Positions 7,976 to 16,320 are shown, numbered from the stretch's first letter. The stretch is 64,000 bases of DNA from an uncultured Bacteroidales bacterium (GCA_946183915.1 CAMHDJ010000003.1:1-64000); one strand, 5' to 3'. Made by a program: numbers and translations. Notes: generated from the sequence alone by a model not told the origin.

Positions 7976-8857
7976 ATGGAACAGACCTTAGGCAACAATT
8001 ACGACCATCAGGCCACGGCGCGCTTCTTCGGCCGCTGGTGGAAGGTGCTGGTGGTGGTGGCAGTAGTGGCGGCGGTGGTGTCGCTCGTGGTGGCCATGCT
8101 CATCAAGCCCCTCTACAAGTCGAGCGCCGTGATCTTCCCCACCAACTCGAACCGCCTCTCGAAAGCCATCATGGACTACCACTACAGCTTGGACTTCATG
8201 GACTACGGCATCGAGCGCGACTGCGAGTACGCCATCCAGATCCTCTCGTCGAAGCGCATGGAGCAGGCCGTCTGCGACCACTTCAACCTGATGGAGCACT
8301 ACGGCATCAACCCCGACGAGGCGCATCCGCAGTTCAAGCTGTCGAAGCAATACCGCAGCAACGTCTCGGTGAAACGCACCGACTTCCTGGGCGTCGAGAT
8401 CGGGGTGCTGGACCAAGACCCCGAGTGGGCCGCGATGATTGCCAACTACATGGCGGCGATGTACGACACGCTGTGCCACGAGATCCACGCCGACCGTGCC
8501 GCCTCGGCCGCCGACGTGATGAACGGCGTGGTCAGCGCCATGGAGCAGGAGATCGACTCGCTGGACAAGAGCCGCGCGGCCGGCGGCAAGTGGAAAGAGC
8601 AACTGATCGCCGACAAGTGCGAGCAACTGGCCGACCTGCAGACCCGCGCCATGCAGACCAACGTGGACCGCTCGCTCGAGGTGAGCTATAAGTACCTGGT
8701 GGACAGCGCCACGCCGGCCGACAAGAAGGCCTACCCCAAGCGGCTGCTCATCGTGCTGGGCGGCATGCTCGGCGCCGTGGTGGTGTGCATCTTCGGCCTG
8801 CTGGTGTTTGCCAACGGCCTCACCCCCAACCCCTCTCCTAAAAGGCGAGAGGAGTAG
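7976..8857 (+). CDS. Wzz-like polysaccharide chain-length determinant
   Basis: A 293-aa inner-membrane protein with the Wzz topology: a first transmembrane helix at about 24-45 (VLVVVAVVAAVVSLVVAMLI), a periplasmic domain of about 200 residues, and a second helix at about 258-283 (LLIVLGGMLGAVVVCIFGLL). Proteins of this class set chain length or assist export of O-antigen or exopolysaccharide, consistent with the ligase/polymerase gene downstream. The last eleven residues (GLTPNPSPKRREE region) and the stop codon are encoded by a copy of the GGCCTCACCCCC repeat (8816-8862), so the native C-terminus was probably replaced by the repeat. No kinase domain is present. Confidence 0.88.
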   Translation: MEQTLGNNYDHQATARFFGRWWKVLVVVAVVAAVVSLVVAMLIKPLYKSSAVIFPTNSNRLSKAIMDYHYSLDFMDYGIERDCEYAIQILSSKRMEQAVCDHFNLMEHYGINPDEAHPQFKLSKQYRSNVSVKRTDFLGVEIGVLDQDPEWAAMIANYMAAMYDTLCHEIHADRAASAADVMNGVVSAMEQEIDSLDKSRAAGGKWKEQLIADKCEQLADLQTRAMQTNVDRSLEVSYKYLVDSATPADKKAYPKRLLIVLGGMLGAVVVCIFGLLVFANGLTPNPSPKRREE

Positions 8858-8995
8858 AATGCGGCCTCACCCCCGACCCCTCTACTGGGAGGAGAGGGAA
8901 GCTGAATACAAATAGTATATGACAACGAGCAGAGATCCACAAAATAAAGGTAACCACCCCCCTCTCCTCCCAGGAGAGAGGCAGGGGGTGAGGCC
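8816..8995. mobile_element. compound palindromic repeat (MITE-like), wzz-ligase junction
   Basis: A solo left end (8816-8862: GGCCTCACCCCCAACCCC, inner palindrome, AGTAGAATG) is followed by a complete short element (8863-8995) whose left end GGCCTCACCCCCGACC and right end GGGGGTGAGGCC are inverted, each with an inner CCTCTCCT/AGGAGAGG palindrome. The AT-rich core between them (8895-8950) contains the start codon of the next gene. The ends match those of the DUF559-bearing element at 38367-38855. Confidence 0.8.
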
Positions 8996-10532
8996 GGGCG
9001 TGTGGCTTGCGCTGCTGCTGACGGCGCTGTTCATCGCCGCCGAGGCGGTGGTGATGTACTGGCGCGGGCCGAGCGTGATGGTGCTGGTGCCGCTGGCCTT
9101 GCTGGTGGTGTGGCTCTTCTACACCCGCCTCGAGACCGGCCTGCTGCTCATCGCCCTGCTCACCCCCTTCGCCATCAACATGGACCTCATGCCGGGCATG
9201 GAGCTCTCGATGCCGGTGGAGCCCATGATGATCCTCTTCTCGGCCTTCTTCCTTTTCCGCGTGCTGGCCACGAGAGGCCTCACCCCCAGCCCCTCTCCTA
9301 GGAGGAGAGGGGGGCAGAATGCTACTGATCAGGGTATCCACTCCCCTCTCCTCTCAGGAGAGGGGTCGGGGGTGAGGCTGCTGACCCACCCTGTGACCCT
9401 GCTGCTGCTGGCCGGACTGGCCTGGTGGGTGGTAACCAGCTGCACGTCGCGACTGCCGTGGGTGTCGTTCAAGTACCTCATCGCCCGCCTGTGGTTCGTC
9501 ATCCCCTTCTATTTCGCCGCGGCCCACTTCTTCCGCAACCGCCAGCGCATCGGCCAGTTCTTCTGGGCCTACGCCATCGGCCTCGGCGTGGTCATCCTCA
9601 TCGCCACCAGCAAGACGCTGGGCAACTTCAGCGACCTGCAGACCCTGCACCGCGTCATGCGGCCCTTCTACAACGACCACACGGCCTACGGCTGCGCCAT
9701 CGCCTTGATGCTGCCGGCGGCGGTACACTTCGCCCTCAAACCTGTAGGGTCACTGCGCGCTGTGGCCGCTAGCGGAAGCGCCGCCACAGACGCGGCACGC
9801 CGCGTCCCCACCATCATCCTGATCGCCCTCCTGCTGGTCGGATTGTTCTTTAGCTACTGCCGCGCGGCATGGATCAGCGTGGTGGCCGCGCTGGGGGTGT
9901 ACATCCTCATCCGTATGGGCATGAAGGTCAAGTGGATGGTCGTCCTCTTCGGCCTGGGGGTGGGCCTGTTCTTCGTCTACCAGAGCGACGTGCTCTACCG
10001 TCTGGGCAAAAACCATCAGGACAGCAGCTACACGCTGGCCGATCAGGTGAAGAGCATCTCCAACATCTCGACCGACGCCTCCAACGTGGAGCGCCTCAAC
10101 CGCTGGGCCTCGGCCATGCGGCTGTGGAAGGAGAGCCCCGTGTTCGGCATCGGTCCCGGCACCTACCAGTTCATCTACGGCAGCTATCAGAAGAGCTATC
10201 AGCTCTCCACCATCAGCACCAACTCGGGCAACCTGGGCAACGCCCACAGCGAATACATCGGCCCCATGACCGAGCAAGGCCTGCCGGGCGTGCTGCTCGT
10301 GGCAGCCCTCTTCCTCACCACCTTCGCCACCGGGGTACGTGTCTACCGCACCGCCAAGGACCCGGCCGTGGGACGTATGGCGCTGGCTTTCACCCTCAGC
10401 CTGCTGACCTACTACGTACATGGGGTCTTCAATAACTTCCTCGACACCGACAAACTCTCCGTGCCCTTCTGGGCCTTTACGGCCGCGGTGGTGGCACTCG
10501 ACCTGCACAGCGAGAAGAAGGAGGCCCAATGA
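8919..10532 (+). CDS. O-antigen ligase/polymerase family membrane protein
   Basis: A 537-aa protein with about twelve transmembrane helices and a Wzy_C-type domain, marked by the periplasmic loop GIGPGTYQFIYG and the conserved NAHSEYIGPMTEQGLPG segment. It should ligate or polymerise surface polysaccharide and pairs with the Wzz-like protein upstream. Two stretches are not native to the family: residues 1-28, encoded by the core and right end of a palindromic repeat, and about residues 120-153 (GLTPSPSPRRRGG to GSGVRLL), encoded by a second copy at 9276-9378. The frame stays open through both. The true start may have been lost; the first hydrophobic helix begins at about residue 30. Four-base overlap with the next gene. 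Confidence 0.87.
   Translation: MTTSRDPQNKGNHPPLLPGERQGVRPGVWLALLLTALFIAAEAVVMYWRGPSVMVLVPLALLVVWLFYTRLETGLLLIALLTPFAINMDLMPGMELSMPVEPMMILFSAFFLFRVLATRGLTPSPSPRRRGGQNATDQGIHSPLLSGEGSGVRLLTHPVTLLLLAGLAWWVVTSCTSRLPWVSFKYLIARLWFVIPFYFAAAHFFRNRQRIGQFFWAYAIGLGVVILIATSKTLGNFSDLQTLHRVMRPFYNDHTAYGCAIALMLPAAVHFALKPVGSLRAVAASGSAATDAARRVPTIILIALLLVGLFFSYCRAAWISVVAALGVYILIRMGMKVKWMVVLFGLGVGLFFVYQSDVLYRLGKNHQDSSYTLADQVKSISNISTDASNVERLNRWASAMRLWKESPVFGIGPGTYQFIYGSYQKSYQLSTISTNSGNLGNAHSEYIGPMTEQGLPGVLLVAALFLTTFATGVRVYRTAKDPAVGRMALAFTLSLLTYYVHGVFNNFLDTDKLSVPFWAFTAAVVALDLHSEKKEAQ
9276..9378. mobile_element. 103-bp MITE-like palindromic element inside a gene
   Basis: Left end GGCCTCACCCCCAGCCCC with inner CCTCTCCTAGGAGGAGAGG, then GCAGAATG, a 14-bp core, then TATCCACTCCCC, inner CTCTCCTCTCAGGAGAG and right end GGGGGTGAGGC. 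Both ends are inverted copies of one another and agree with the ends of the DUF559 element at 38367-38855, but the gene is missing. It lies in frame inside the O-antigen ligase gene, in a loop between membrane helices. Confidence 0.85.
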
Positions 10533-11095
10533 GGAAATCGCTTATAAGAATCATCTGGCTTATAGGGCTTTTGGGGCCTATAGGACTACAGGCTCAAGTG
10601 CACCCTTCCGCGGTGCGCCACAACTGCTGGGACATAGAGCTGGAGGTCGATAACACGCGCCCACCCTTCCGCTCACCCCACATCGTCGCCGAGGCCGACT
10701 CGGGACTGCTGCTCGTCGGCATGGCCAAGGAGTACCTCGGCACCCCCTACCGCTACGGAGGCAAGACGCCAAAGGGGTTCGACTGCGCCGGATTTGCCCG
10801 CTACCTCTACCTTCACTTCGGCTACGAGCTGCCGCCCTACAGCGGCGGTCAGGCCCGCGAGGGCATCGAGGTCAGCGACACCCGCAACCTGCAGCCCGGC
10901 GATCTGGTCTTCTTCGGCGGCCGCCACCACACCAAGACCGTCGGCCACACCGGCATCGCCATCCAGACCGACCCCGAGAGCGGCGTCTTCACCTTCATCC
11001 ACGCCTCCACCTCCAACGGCGTCATCATCAGCCGTAGCACAGAAGAATACTACAAGAAACGCTACCTCACCGCCCGGCGGATCCTAAACAAATAA
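10529..11095 (+). CDS. NlpC/P60 family cell-wall hydrolase (C40 peptidase)
   Basis: A 188-aa secreted protein: signal peptide in the first 22 residues (LIRIIWLIGLLGPIGLQAQ) and an NlpC/P60 domain from about residue 58 to the end. The catalytic triad is visible as Cys86 (KGFDCAGF), His140 (VGHTGIAI) and His158 (FIHAST). Such enzymes cleave peptide stems of peptidoglycan. Its start overlaps the stop of the ligase gene by 4 bp, so it is translated with the polysaccharide genes. No SH3 or LysM targeting domain is present, and residues 23-57 are unassigned. Confidence 0.93.
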   Translation: MRKSLIRIIWLIGLLGPIGLQAQVHPSAVRHNCWDIELEVDNTRPPFRSPHIVAEADSGLLLVGMAKEYLGTPYRYGGKTPKGFDCAGFARYLYLHFGYELPPYSGGQAREGIEVSDTRNLQPGDLVFFGGRHHTKTVGHTGIAIQTDPESGVFTFIHASTSNGVIISRSTEEYYKKRYLTARRILNK

Positions 11096-11100
11096 GCACC

Positions 11101-11490
11101 ATGAGAAAGACATATTTGCTCCTTTGTCTTTGTGCGGCGGCTCTGACAGTTGCCTGTGGGCGCGACATGTACGGCGACCTCTTCGTCAGAAGGGAAACGG
11201 TGACCTTCCGCGTACTGGATGACAGCGGTCTTCCTCTGCAAGGTGTCCGTCTGATGACCGAAGAATTGGACGCCTTTGACTACGACCTCATCGTCGACGG
11301 CACCCATTACGCCTACACCGATGCGGAGGGGATGGTTACGGTGAAGGCTGTCTTCGATGAAGAAACAAGCTACAGTCAACTGGGTGAGCGCACCACAAGG
11401 TTCACCTTCACGGCCTCGGGCCATGCCGAATACGACACCATCTTTAACCACTGGGACGGCATCGTCGACATCACCCTCTACAGGAATTAG
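11101..11490 (+). CDS. small lipoprotein with Ig/carboxypeptidase-regulatory-like fold
   Basis: A 129-aa protein with a lipoprotein signal (LTVAC, Cys19). The mature domain shows the pattern VTFRVLDDSGLPLQGVRLM ... YAYTDAEGMVTVKAVF ... TFTASGHAEYDTIF, that is, the 'value with sub-feature and later elaboration' layout of carboxypeptidase-regulatory-like or Ig-like domains, here alone. Similar small lipoproteins accompany radical-SAM or surface loci in Bacteroidetes, but no specific role follows. It starts 5 bp after the NlpC/P60 gene and is probably in the same transcript; it ends convergently with the ClC gene, 9 bp away. Confidence 0.78.
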   Translation: MRKTYLLLCLCAAALTVACGRDMYGDLFVRRETVTFRVLDDSGLPLQGVRLMTEELDAFDYDLIVDGTHYAYTDAEGMVTVKAVFDEETSYSQLGERTTRFTFTASGHAEYDTIFNHWDGIVDITLYRN

Positions 11491-11499
11491 GATCAGCCC

Positions 11500-13278
11500 T
11501 CACTCGTCGCTGGTGTCGCTGATGAAGCGGCGGTAGGCGCTGAAGGTGTTGGCACGGGAGAGGAAACCCAGGTAGTTGTCCTCATCGTCGACCACCACCA
11601 GGTTATATCGGTTGCCAACACGGAACTTCTCCACCACATCGCTCAACGAGTCGCTGCTGCGCACCAGGTCGCCTTCGCTCAGGGGATGCATCAGATCGTC
11701 AACCACCACGGTGTCATACAGTTCGGGACGGAAGATGATCTTGCGGACATCGTCGAGCACGATGACGCCGAGGAACTTGTCATCGGCGCTCAGCACGGGG
11801 AAGATGTTGCGGCGGGAGTTCTGGATCGAGTCCACGAGATCGCGCAGATGATCGCCGCTACGCACCACAACGAAGTTGGTCTCTATCAGGCTGTTCATGT
11901 TCATCAGATGCCACGCCGAGGCATCCTTGTCGTGGGTGAGGAGGTCGCCCTTGGCGGCCAGCTTGCGGGCGTAGATGGAGTGGCGCTCGAAAGGCGAGAC
12001 ACAGAGGTAGGTCACAGCCGAGGCAGTGAGCAGCGGCACGAGGAGTTCGTAGCCACCGGTGATCTCGGCGATGAGGAAGGTGGCCATGAACGGGGCGTGC
12101 ATGACGCCGGTCATGACGGCCGCCATGCCCACCAATGCGAAGTTGGCCGTGCTCTGCTGCGGCAGACCCAGCTGGTTGCAGAGCATGGCGATGAAGTAGC
12201 CACTCAGGCCGCCGATAACCAGCGAGGGGCCGAAGGTGCCGCCCACGCCGCCGGAACCGATGGTGGTGGCCGTGGCCACGCCTTTGAGCAAGATGAGCGC
12301 CAACAAGATGGCGATGGTGATCCAGGCATTGCCCGCCCAGGAGCCGTAGAGCGTACCGGCAAAGAGCGAGTCGGGGTTGCCGTGGAGGAGCTCGGTGAGC
12401 GAGGCATAGCCTTCGCCGTAGAGCGGCGGGAAGAGCACCACCAAGACGCCCAGAAGCAGACCGCCCAGGAGCATCCGCACCCAGGGGTTGCGCCGGCGTG
12501 CGAACCAGCCCTCGACCCGGTCGGTCACCCGCAGGAAATAGACCGACACCGCCGCGCAGAAGGCTCCGAGGACGATGTAGAAAGGCAACTGCGACAGCGC
12601 GAAAGGCTCGCCGATGGCGAACTTGAACTGCACGTCGGTACCCATCAGGAAGTAGGCCACGGTGGAGGCAGTGAGGGAGGCTATCAGCAGCGGCAGGGCC
12701 GTGGTGGCCGTCAGGTCGAACAGGAATACTTCGAGCACGAACATAACGCCCGCGAAGGGGGCCTTGAAGATGCCGGCAATGGCCCCGGCGGCCCCGCAGC
12801 CGAGGAGCAGGCGCACACTCTTGGCGTTCAGGTGGAACCACCGCCCCACATTGCTACCGATGGCCGAGCCCGTGCCCGCAATCGGGGCCTCAAGACCCAC
12901 CGATCCGCCGAAGGCCACCGTCAGTGTGGAGGCCACAAGCGACGTCCACATGTTCCTGGCCGGCAGGCGGGAGCGGTTGCGGCTGATGGCCAGCAGCACA
13001 CTCGGCAGCCCGTGGCCGATCTCGCCCCGGACCACATATTTCACAAACAGCATCGTCAGCAGGATACCCGTCAGCGGCAACAGGAAGATGATGGCCGACG
13101 AGCCGCCCCCGAGGAGCGACAGGCGCGTCACGAGCGCACCGGCATAGTGCACCACCGTCTTCAGCGCCACGGCCGCCAGACCGGCCAGCAGCCCCACCAC
13201 AACGGCCAGCACCAGCAGCAACGACTGCTCGCTCACGTGGCGCACGCGCCACCGGAGAAAGGACCTGTAGAGACTCAT
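11500..13278 (-). CDS. ClC family chloride channel/antiporter with CBS domains
   Basis: A 592-aa membrane protein. The ClC core (about residues 20-440) shows the three selectivity-filter motifs in recognisable form: GHGLP (for GSGIP), GLEAP (for GREGP, keeping the gating glutamate) and GGTFGPSL. The last 130 residues form a pair of CBS domains (NFVVVRSGDHLRDLVDSIQ and MHPLSEGDLVRSSDSLSDV), which bind adenosine nucleotides in relatives. The retained gating glutamate fits a Cl-/H+ antiporter as well as a channel. It is monocistronic, with its own -7 box at 13301-13308, and ends convergently with the small lipoprotein gene. Confidence 0.94.
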   Translation of the reverse strand: MSLYRSFLRWRVRHVSEQSLLLVLAVVVGLLAGLAAVALKTVVHYAGALVTRLSLLGGGSSAIIFLLPLTGILLTMLFVKYVVRGEIGHGLPSVLLAISRNRSRLPARNMWTSLVASTLTVAFGGSVGLEAPIAGTGSAIGSNVGRWFHLNAKSVRLLLGCGAAGAIAGIFKAPFAGVMFVLEVFLFDLTATTALPLLIASLTASTVAYFLMGTDVQFKFAIGEPFALSQLPFYIVLGAFCAAVSVYFLRVTDRVEGWFARRRNPWVRMLLGGLLLGVLVVLFPPLYGEGYASLTELLHGNPDSLFAGTLYGSWAGNAWITIAILLALILLKGVATATTIGSGGVGGTFGPSLVIGGLSGYFIAMLCNQLGLPQQSTANFALVGMAAVMTGVMHAPFMATFLIAEITGGYELLVPLLTASAVTYLCVSPFERHSIYARKLAAKGDLLTHDKDASAWHLMNMNSLIETNFVVVRSGDHLRDLVDSIQNSRRNIFPVLSADDKFLGVIVLDDVRKIIFRPELYDTVVVDDLMHPLSEGDLVRSSDSLSDVVEKFRVGNRYNLVVVDDEDNYLGFLSRANTFSAYRRFISDTSDE

Positions 13279-13300
13279 TTTTTCCTAAAAAAATCGGGTG

Positions 13301-13308
13301 CAAAGATA
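13301..13308 (-). promoter_or_regulatory. -7 promoter box of the ClC gene
   Basis: Minus strand TATCTTTG, matching the Bacteroidetes TAnnTTTG consensus, 23 bp upstream of the ClC start codon, in an AT-rich island of 77 bp between two GC-rich genes. Confidence 0.6.
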
Positions 13309-13355
13309 CGAAAATTATTTAACTTGCGTTAAATGTCCGTAAAAAAACTTAAAAA

Positions 13356-14414
13356 ATGAAGAAACATAGCCTCATCTTCGGAAGCCTCACCGCCCTGGTT
13401 CTCACCTCGTGTGTGTCGCTCAGCGAGCACGACACGCTGCAGAACAAATACGACCAAGTGTCGCGCCAGTACAGCCTCACCCAGCAGGAACTCCTCGAAC
13501 TCAAGGAGGAGAACGCCTCGCTGGCGCGCCAGAACCAGTCCATGAACAACGAATTCACCGACCTCGCGCTGGCCAAGGCCACGGCCGAAGCCCGGGCCGA
13601 CAGCCTGAACCGCCGCATCGAGCAGATGACCCAGCACTACGACACCACCATGGAGAACTACATCCAGGAGGTGGCCGGCAAGAGCCGCGACCTGACGCGC
13701 GCGCAGAACCTCCTCACCGCCCGCACCAAAGAGCTGGCCGACAAGGAGCGCGAGCTGCAGGCACGCCAGCAGGAGCTGCTGCAGCAACAGGAGCAGATCA
13801 ACCAGCAGCAGGCCGACGCGGCCGCCCAGCAGGCAGCCGCCGCCTCCAAGCAGGCCGAACTGCTGGCCAAGCAGAAAGTGCTCGAACAGCAGGAAGCCGC
13901 CACCAAAGCCCAGCTCGAAGCCAAGGAGCGCGAGCTGGAAGCCGTGCGCAACAGCGTCACCAAAGCCCTCACCGGCTTCACCGACAAAGGCCTGAAGGTC
14001 GAGACCAAGGACGGCAAGGTCTACGTCTCGATGGAGAACAAACTCCTCTTCCCGTCGGCCTCGTGGACCGTGTCCAAGGAGGGCATCAACGCCATCAAGG
14101 AGCTGGCCAAGGTGCTCGAGCGCGACTCGACGCTGAACATCATGGTTGAAGGCCACACCGACAACGACGCCTACCGCGGGTCGACGGCCGTCAAGGACAA
14201 CTGGGACCTCAGCGTGATGCGCGCCACGGCCATCGTCAAGCTGCTGCTCCAGCACGGCAAAGGAATCAACCCCTCGCGCATCGAAGCCTGCGGCCACGGC
14301 GAGTTCGCCCCCAAGGTGCCCAACACCAGCGCCGAGAACAAAGCCATCAACCGCCGCACCGAGATCATCCTCACCCCCAACCTCGACAAACTGCTCCAGG
14401 AGATGGGCAACTAA
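13356..14414 (+). CDS. OmpA family lipoprotein with long coiled coil
   Basis: A 352-aa protein: lipobox ending LTSC (about Cys19), a long heptad-rich coiled coil (about 30-205, very rich in Gln, Glu, Ala, for example QARQQELLQQQEQINQQQAD), and a C-terminal OmpA domain (about 225-345, with VEGHTDNDAY and the ENKAINRRTEIIL peptidoglycan-binding helix). It would tether the outer membrane to peptidoglycan with the coiled coil as spacer. Followed directly by the largest 11-bp repeat array. Comparable OmpA lipoproteins are common in Bacteroidales; a more specific role cannot be given. Confidence 0.9.
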   Translation: MKKHSLIFGSLTALVLTSCVSLSEHDTLQNKYDQVSRQYSLTQQELLELKEENASLARQNQSMNNEFTDLALAKATAEARADSLNRRIEQMTQHYDTTMENYIQEVAGKSRDLTRAQNLLTARTKELADKERELQARQQELLQQQEQINQQQADAAAQQAAAASKQAELLAKQKVLEQQEAATKAQLEAKERELEAVRNSVTKALTGFTDKGLKVETKDGKVYVSMENKLLFPSASWTVSKEGINAIKELAKVLERDSTLNIMVEGHTDNDAYRGSTAVKDNWDLSVMRATAIVKLLLQHGKGINPSRIEACGHGEFAPKVPNTSAENKAINRRTEIILTPNLDKLLQEMGN

Positions 14415-14418
14415 CCGT

Positions 14419-14576
14419 CCATCCCCTCTGCATCCCCTCTGCATCCCCTCTGCATCATCTCTGCATCATGTAGGCATCATCCAGGCATCATCCAGGCATC
14501 ATCCAGGCATCATCCAGGCATCATCTAGGCATCATCTAGGCATCATCTAGGCATCATCTAGGCATGGATGCCTGCC
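14419..14576. repeat. 11-bp tandem array, largest copy (about 14 units)
   Basis: Units progress from GCATCCCCTCT through GCATCATCCAG to GCATCATCTAG, then end in the inverted pair GGCAT-GG-ATGCC followed by TGCCGGCA. It lies directly after the OmpA gene stop. The unit order and end structure match the arrays at 7771-7860, 26391-26453 and (inverted) 46353-46431 and 60571-60643. Confidence 0.92.
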
Positions 14577-14605
14577 GGCACCCTGGATGAAGGAGTGTAG
14601 AGCCG

Positions 14606-14641
14606 CCGATAACGACCGCCTTTCGGGGCGGTCGTTATCGG
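14606..14641. other. perfect 15-bp stem hairpin
   Basis: CCGATAACGACCGCC pairs perfectly with GGCGGTCGTTATCGG around a 6-nt loop TTTCGG. No T-run follows on either strand, so it is not a textbook intrinsic terminator, but it could end the OmpA transcript or insulate the next promoter. Confidence 0.7.
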
Positions 14642-14714
14642 TATGCACACGACATGGCGGCGCTTGGACAAAGGAAAATTTTTGCCAAACAGATGATATA
14701 TGGGAATAATTTTG

Positions 14715-14722
14715 TATCTTTG
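14715..14722 (+). promoter_or_regulatory. -7 promoter box of the M28-gldFG operon
   Basis: TATCTTTG fits the TAnnTTTG consensus, inside an AT-rich stretch 74 bp upstream of the first start codon. No convincing -33 TTTG lies at the usual 19-20 bp spacing. Confidence 0.6.
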
Positions 14723-14796
14723 CAGAGATAATCGCGCGCGAAGATAAATAGAATTCGCACGCTATCAAAAGGATAGAAATAAAATATATTATAAAA

Positions 14797-16311
14797 ATGA
14801 AGAAAAACACCCTGAGCCGCCTAGTGATCCGCCTGTGTCTGGCGGCGGTGCCGCTGATGGGGCTGTCGCACGACAGCCAAGCGCAGACGATGCAACTGGA
14901 CCCGCTGCCGGTGCCGAGTGTCAGCGCCGACTCACTGATGAAACACATCGTCGAACTGTCGTCGGAAACCTACGAGGGTCGCCTGTCGGGCAGCCAAGGC
15001 CACGAACGCGCCATGCAGTATGTGGAGCGCGTCCTGGCGGGCTATGGCATGAGCCGCATGGATCGGCAGGAGTTCCCGATCGAGTGCAACGAGGTGGAGA
15101 ACTGCAAGTTCAACATCTACACCCCGGGCAGCAAAGAGCGCCGCTACTTCACGCTGGGCAACGAGTTCTGCTGCGCCGGCATGACGGGGCGCGGCTATGT
15201 CGACGCCCAGATGGTCTTCGTGGGCTACGGCGTGGACAACAGCATCTTCGACGAGTACAAGGGGGTCGACGCGCAGGGTAAGATAGCGGTGGTGCTGACG
15301 GGCACGCCGTCGTGGCTGCCGGCCAGCGTGGCCGACCACTACACGCTGCTGCGCGACAAAGCCCGCACAGCCGAGCGCCACGGCGCCATCGGCATGCTGG
15401 TGATCAACACCAGTCCCAGCTGCCTGCCCTACGAACCCCAGAGCCGCATCTACTGCGGCGAGCTGCCCCACCTGGGCACCTTCCCCATCCTGCAGCTGAC
15501 GATGGACTGCGGCCGCGAGCTGCTGACCACCGAAGCCATGGACCTCGACTCGGCCATCGCCACCCTCGCCGAGCAGCGCACCTGCTCGTTCGCACTGCTA
15601 AGAAAGGCCGAGATCGACGTCAACGCCCGCTATCGCTCGCGCGCCCGCACGGCCAACGTGCTGGGACGCCTCGAAGGGAGCGACCGCGTGATGCGCCACG
15701 AGGTGATCGTCGTGGGCGCCTCGCTCGACGGCGCCGGCCTGCAGGGCGAGACAACCCTCTTCCCCGGGGCCGACATCAACGCCTCGGGTGTGGCCGCTGT
15801 GCTCGAAGTGGCCCGCATCCTGAGCCAGAGCGGCTACAGCCCCAAGCGCAGCATCCTCTTCGTGCTCTTCAGCGGCGGCGAGCAGCAGTACCTGGGCTCG
15901 CGCGAGTTCCTGGCCCAGTACCCGAAACTGCCGCGCGTGGAAGCCTTCCTCAACCCGCAGAACATCGGCAGCGGCGACAGCCTCGTCGTCCTCGGCGACA
16001 ACCGCTACCCCACCCTGTGGGACATCTGCCACTCGCACGACACCGCCGTCAACCGCCGCTTCATGGCCGTCAACCCCGAGAAGACCAACCCCCGCGGCGA
16101 CGCGCGCGCCTTCGACCAGCGCCACATCCCCTCGCTGGTGATCACCACCAAGGGCGGCATGCAGCACAACCATGTCAGCTCCGACATCTGGGAGAACATC
16201 GACCGCCGCATCCTGACCAAGGCGGCACAACTGCTCCTCGAGACCACCGCCGAGCTGGCCGACGGCCGCTACCAGGGCCGCAGCCCGAAAAGCAAAGGTA
16301 ACCGATACTAA
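14797..16311 (+). CDS. M28-family peptidase homologue, catalytic residues lost
   Basis: A 504-aa exported protein (signal peptide, about residues 1-30) with an M28 fold, a PA-like insert at about 125-260, and the M28 core from about 295. Compared with the usual family motifs, the metal and catalytic positions are changed: the first His (GAH.DG) is Ser309 (GASLDG), the bridging Asp (GADDNASG) is Ile327 (GADINASG), the general-base Glu (SGEE) is Gly361 (SGGEQQ), and the Asp of LNLDM is Gln388 (LNPQN). Only Glu362 and His459 remain. The scaffold is intact and open, so this reads as a pseudoenzyme, perhaps a binding or chaperone protein, not a decayed gene. It is first in a run with gldFG and DUF4340, 9 bp apart. 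Confidence 0.88.
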   Translation: MKKNTLSRLVIRLCLAAVPLMGLSHDSQAQTMQLDPLPVPSVSADSLMKHIVELSSETYEGRLSGSQGHERAMQYVERVLAGYGMSRMDRQEFPIECNEVENCKFNIYTPGSKERRYFTLGNEFCCAGMTGRGYVDAQMVFVGYGVDNSIFDEYKGVDAQGKIAVVLTGTPSWLPASVADHYTLLRDKARTAERHGAIGMLVINTSPSCLPYEPQSRIYCGELPHLGTFPILQLTMDCGRELLTTEAMDLDSAIATLAEQRTCSFALLRKAEIDVNARYRSRARTANVLGRLEGSDRVMRHEVIVVGASLDGAGLQGETTLFPGADINASGVAAVLEVARILSQSGYSPKRSILFVLFSGGEQQYLGSREFLAQYPKLPRVEAFLNPQNIGSGDSLVVLGDNRYPTLWDICHSHDTAVNRRFMAVNPEKTNPRGDARAFDQRHIPSLVITTKGGMQHNHVSSDIWENIDRRILTKAAQLLLETTAELADGRYQGRSPKSKGNRY

Positions 16312-16320
16312 ACCACCACC

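Noticed and set aside
14419-14576. CRISPR array
   Set aside because: Units are 11 bp, contiguous, without spacers, and no cas genes are in the window.
14797-16311. Frameshifted pseudogene of an M28 peptidase
   Set aside because: The frame is open over the full length and flanking motifs are conserved; only particular residues are changed.
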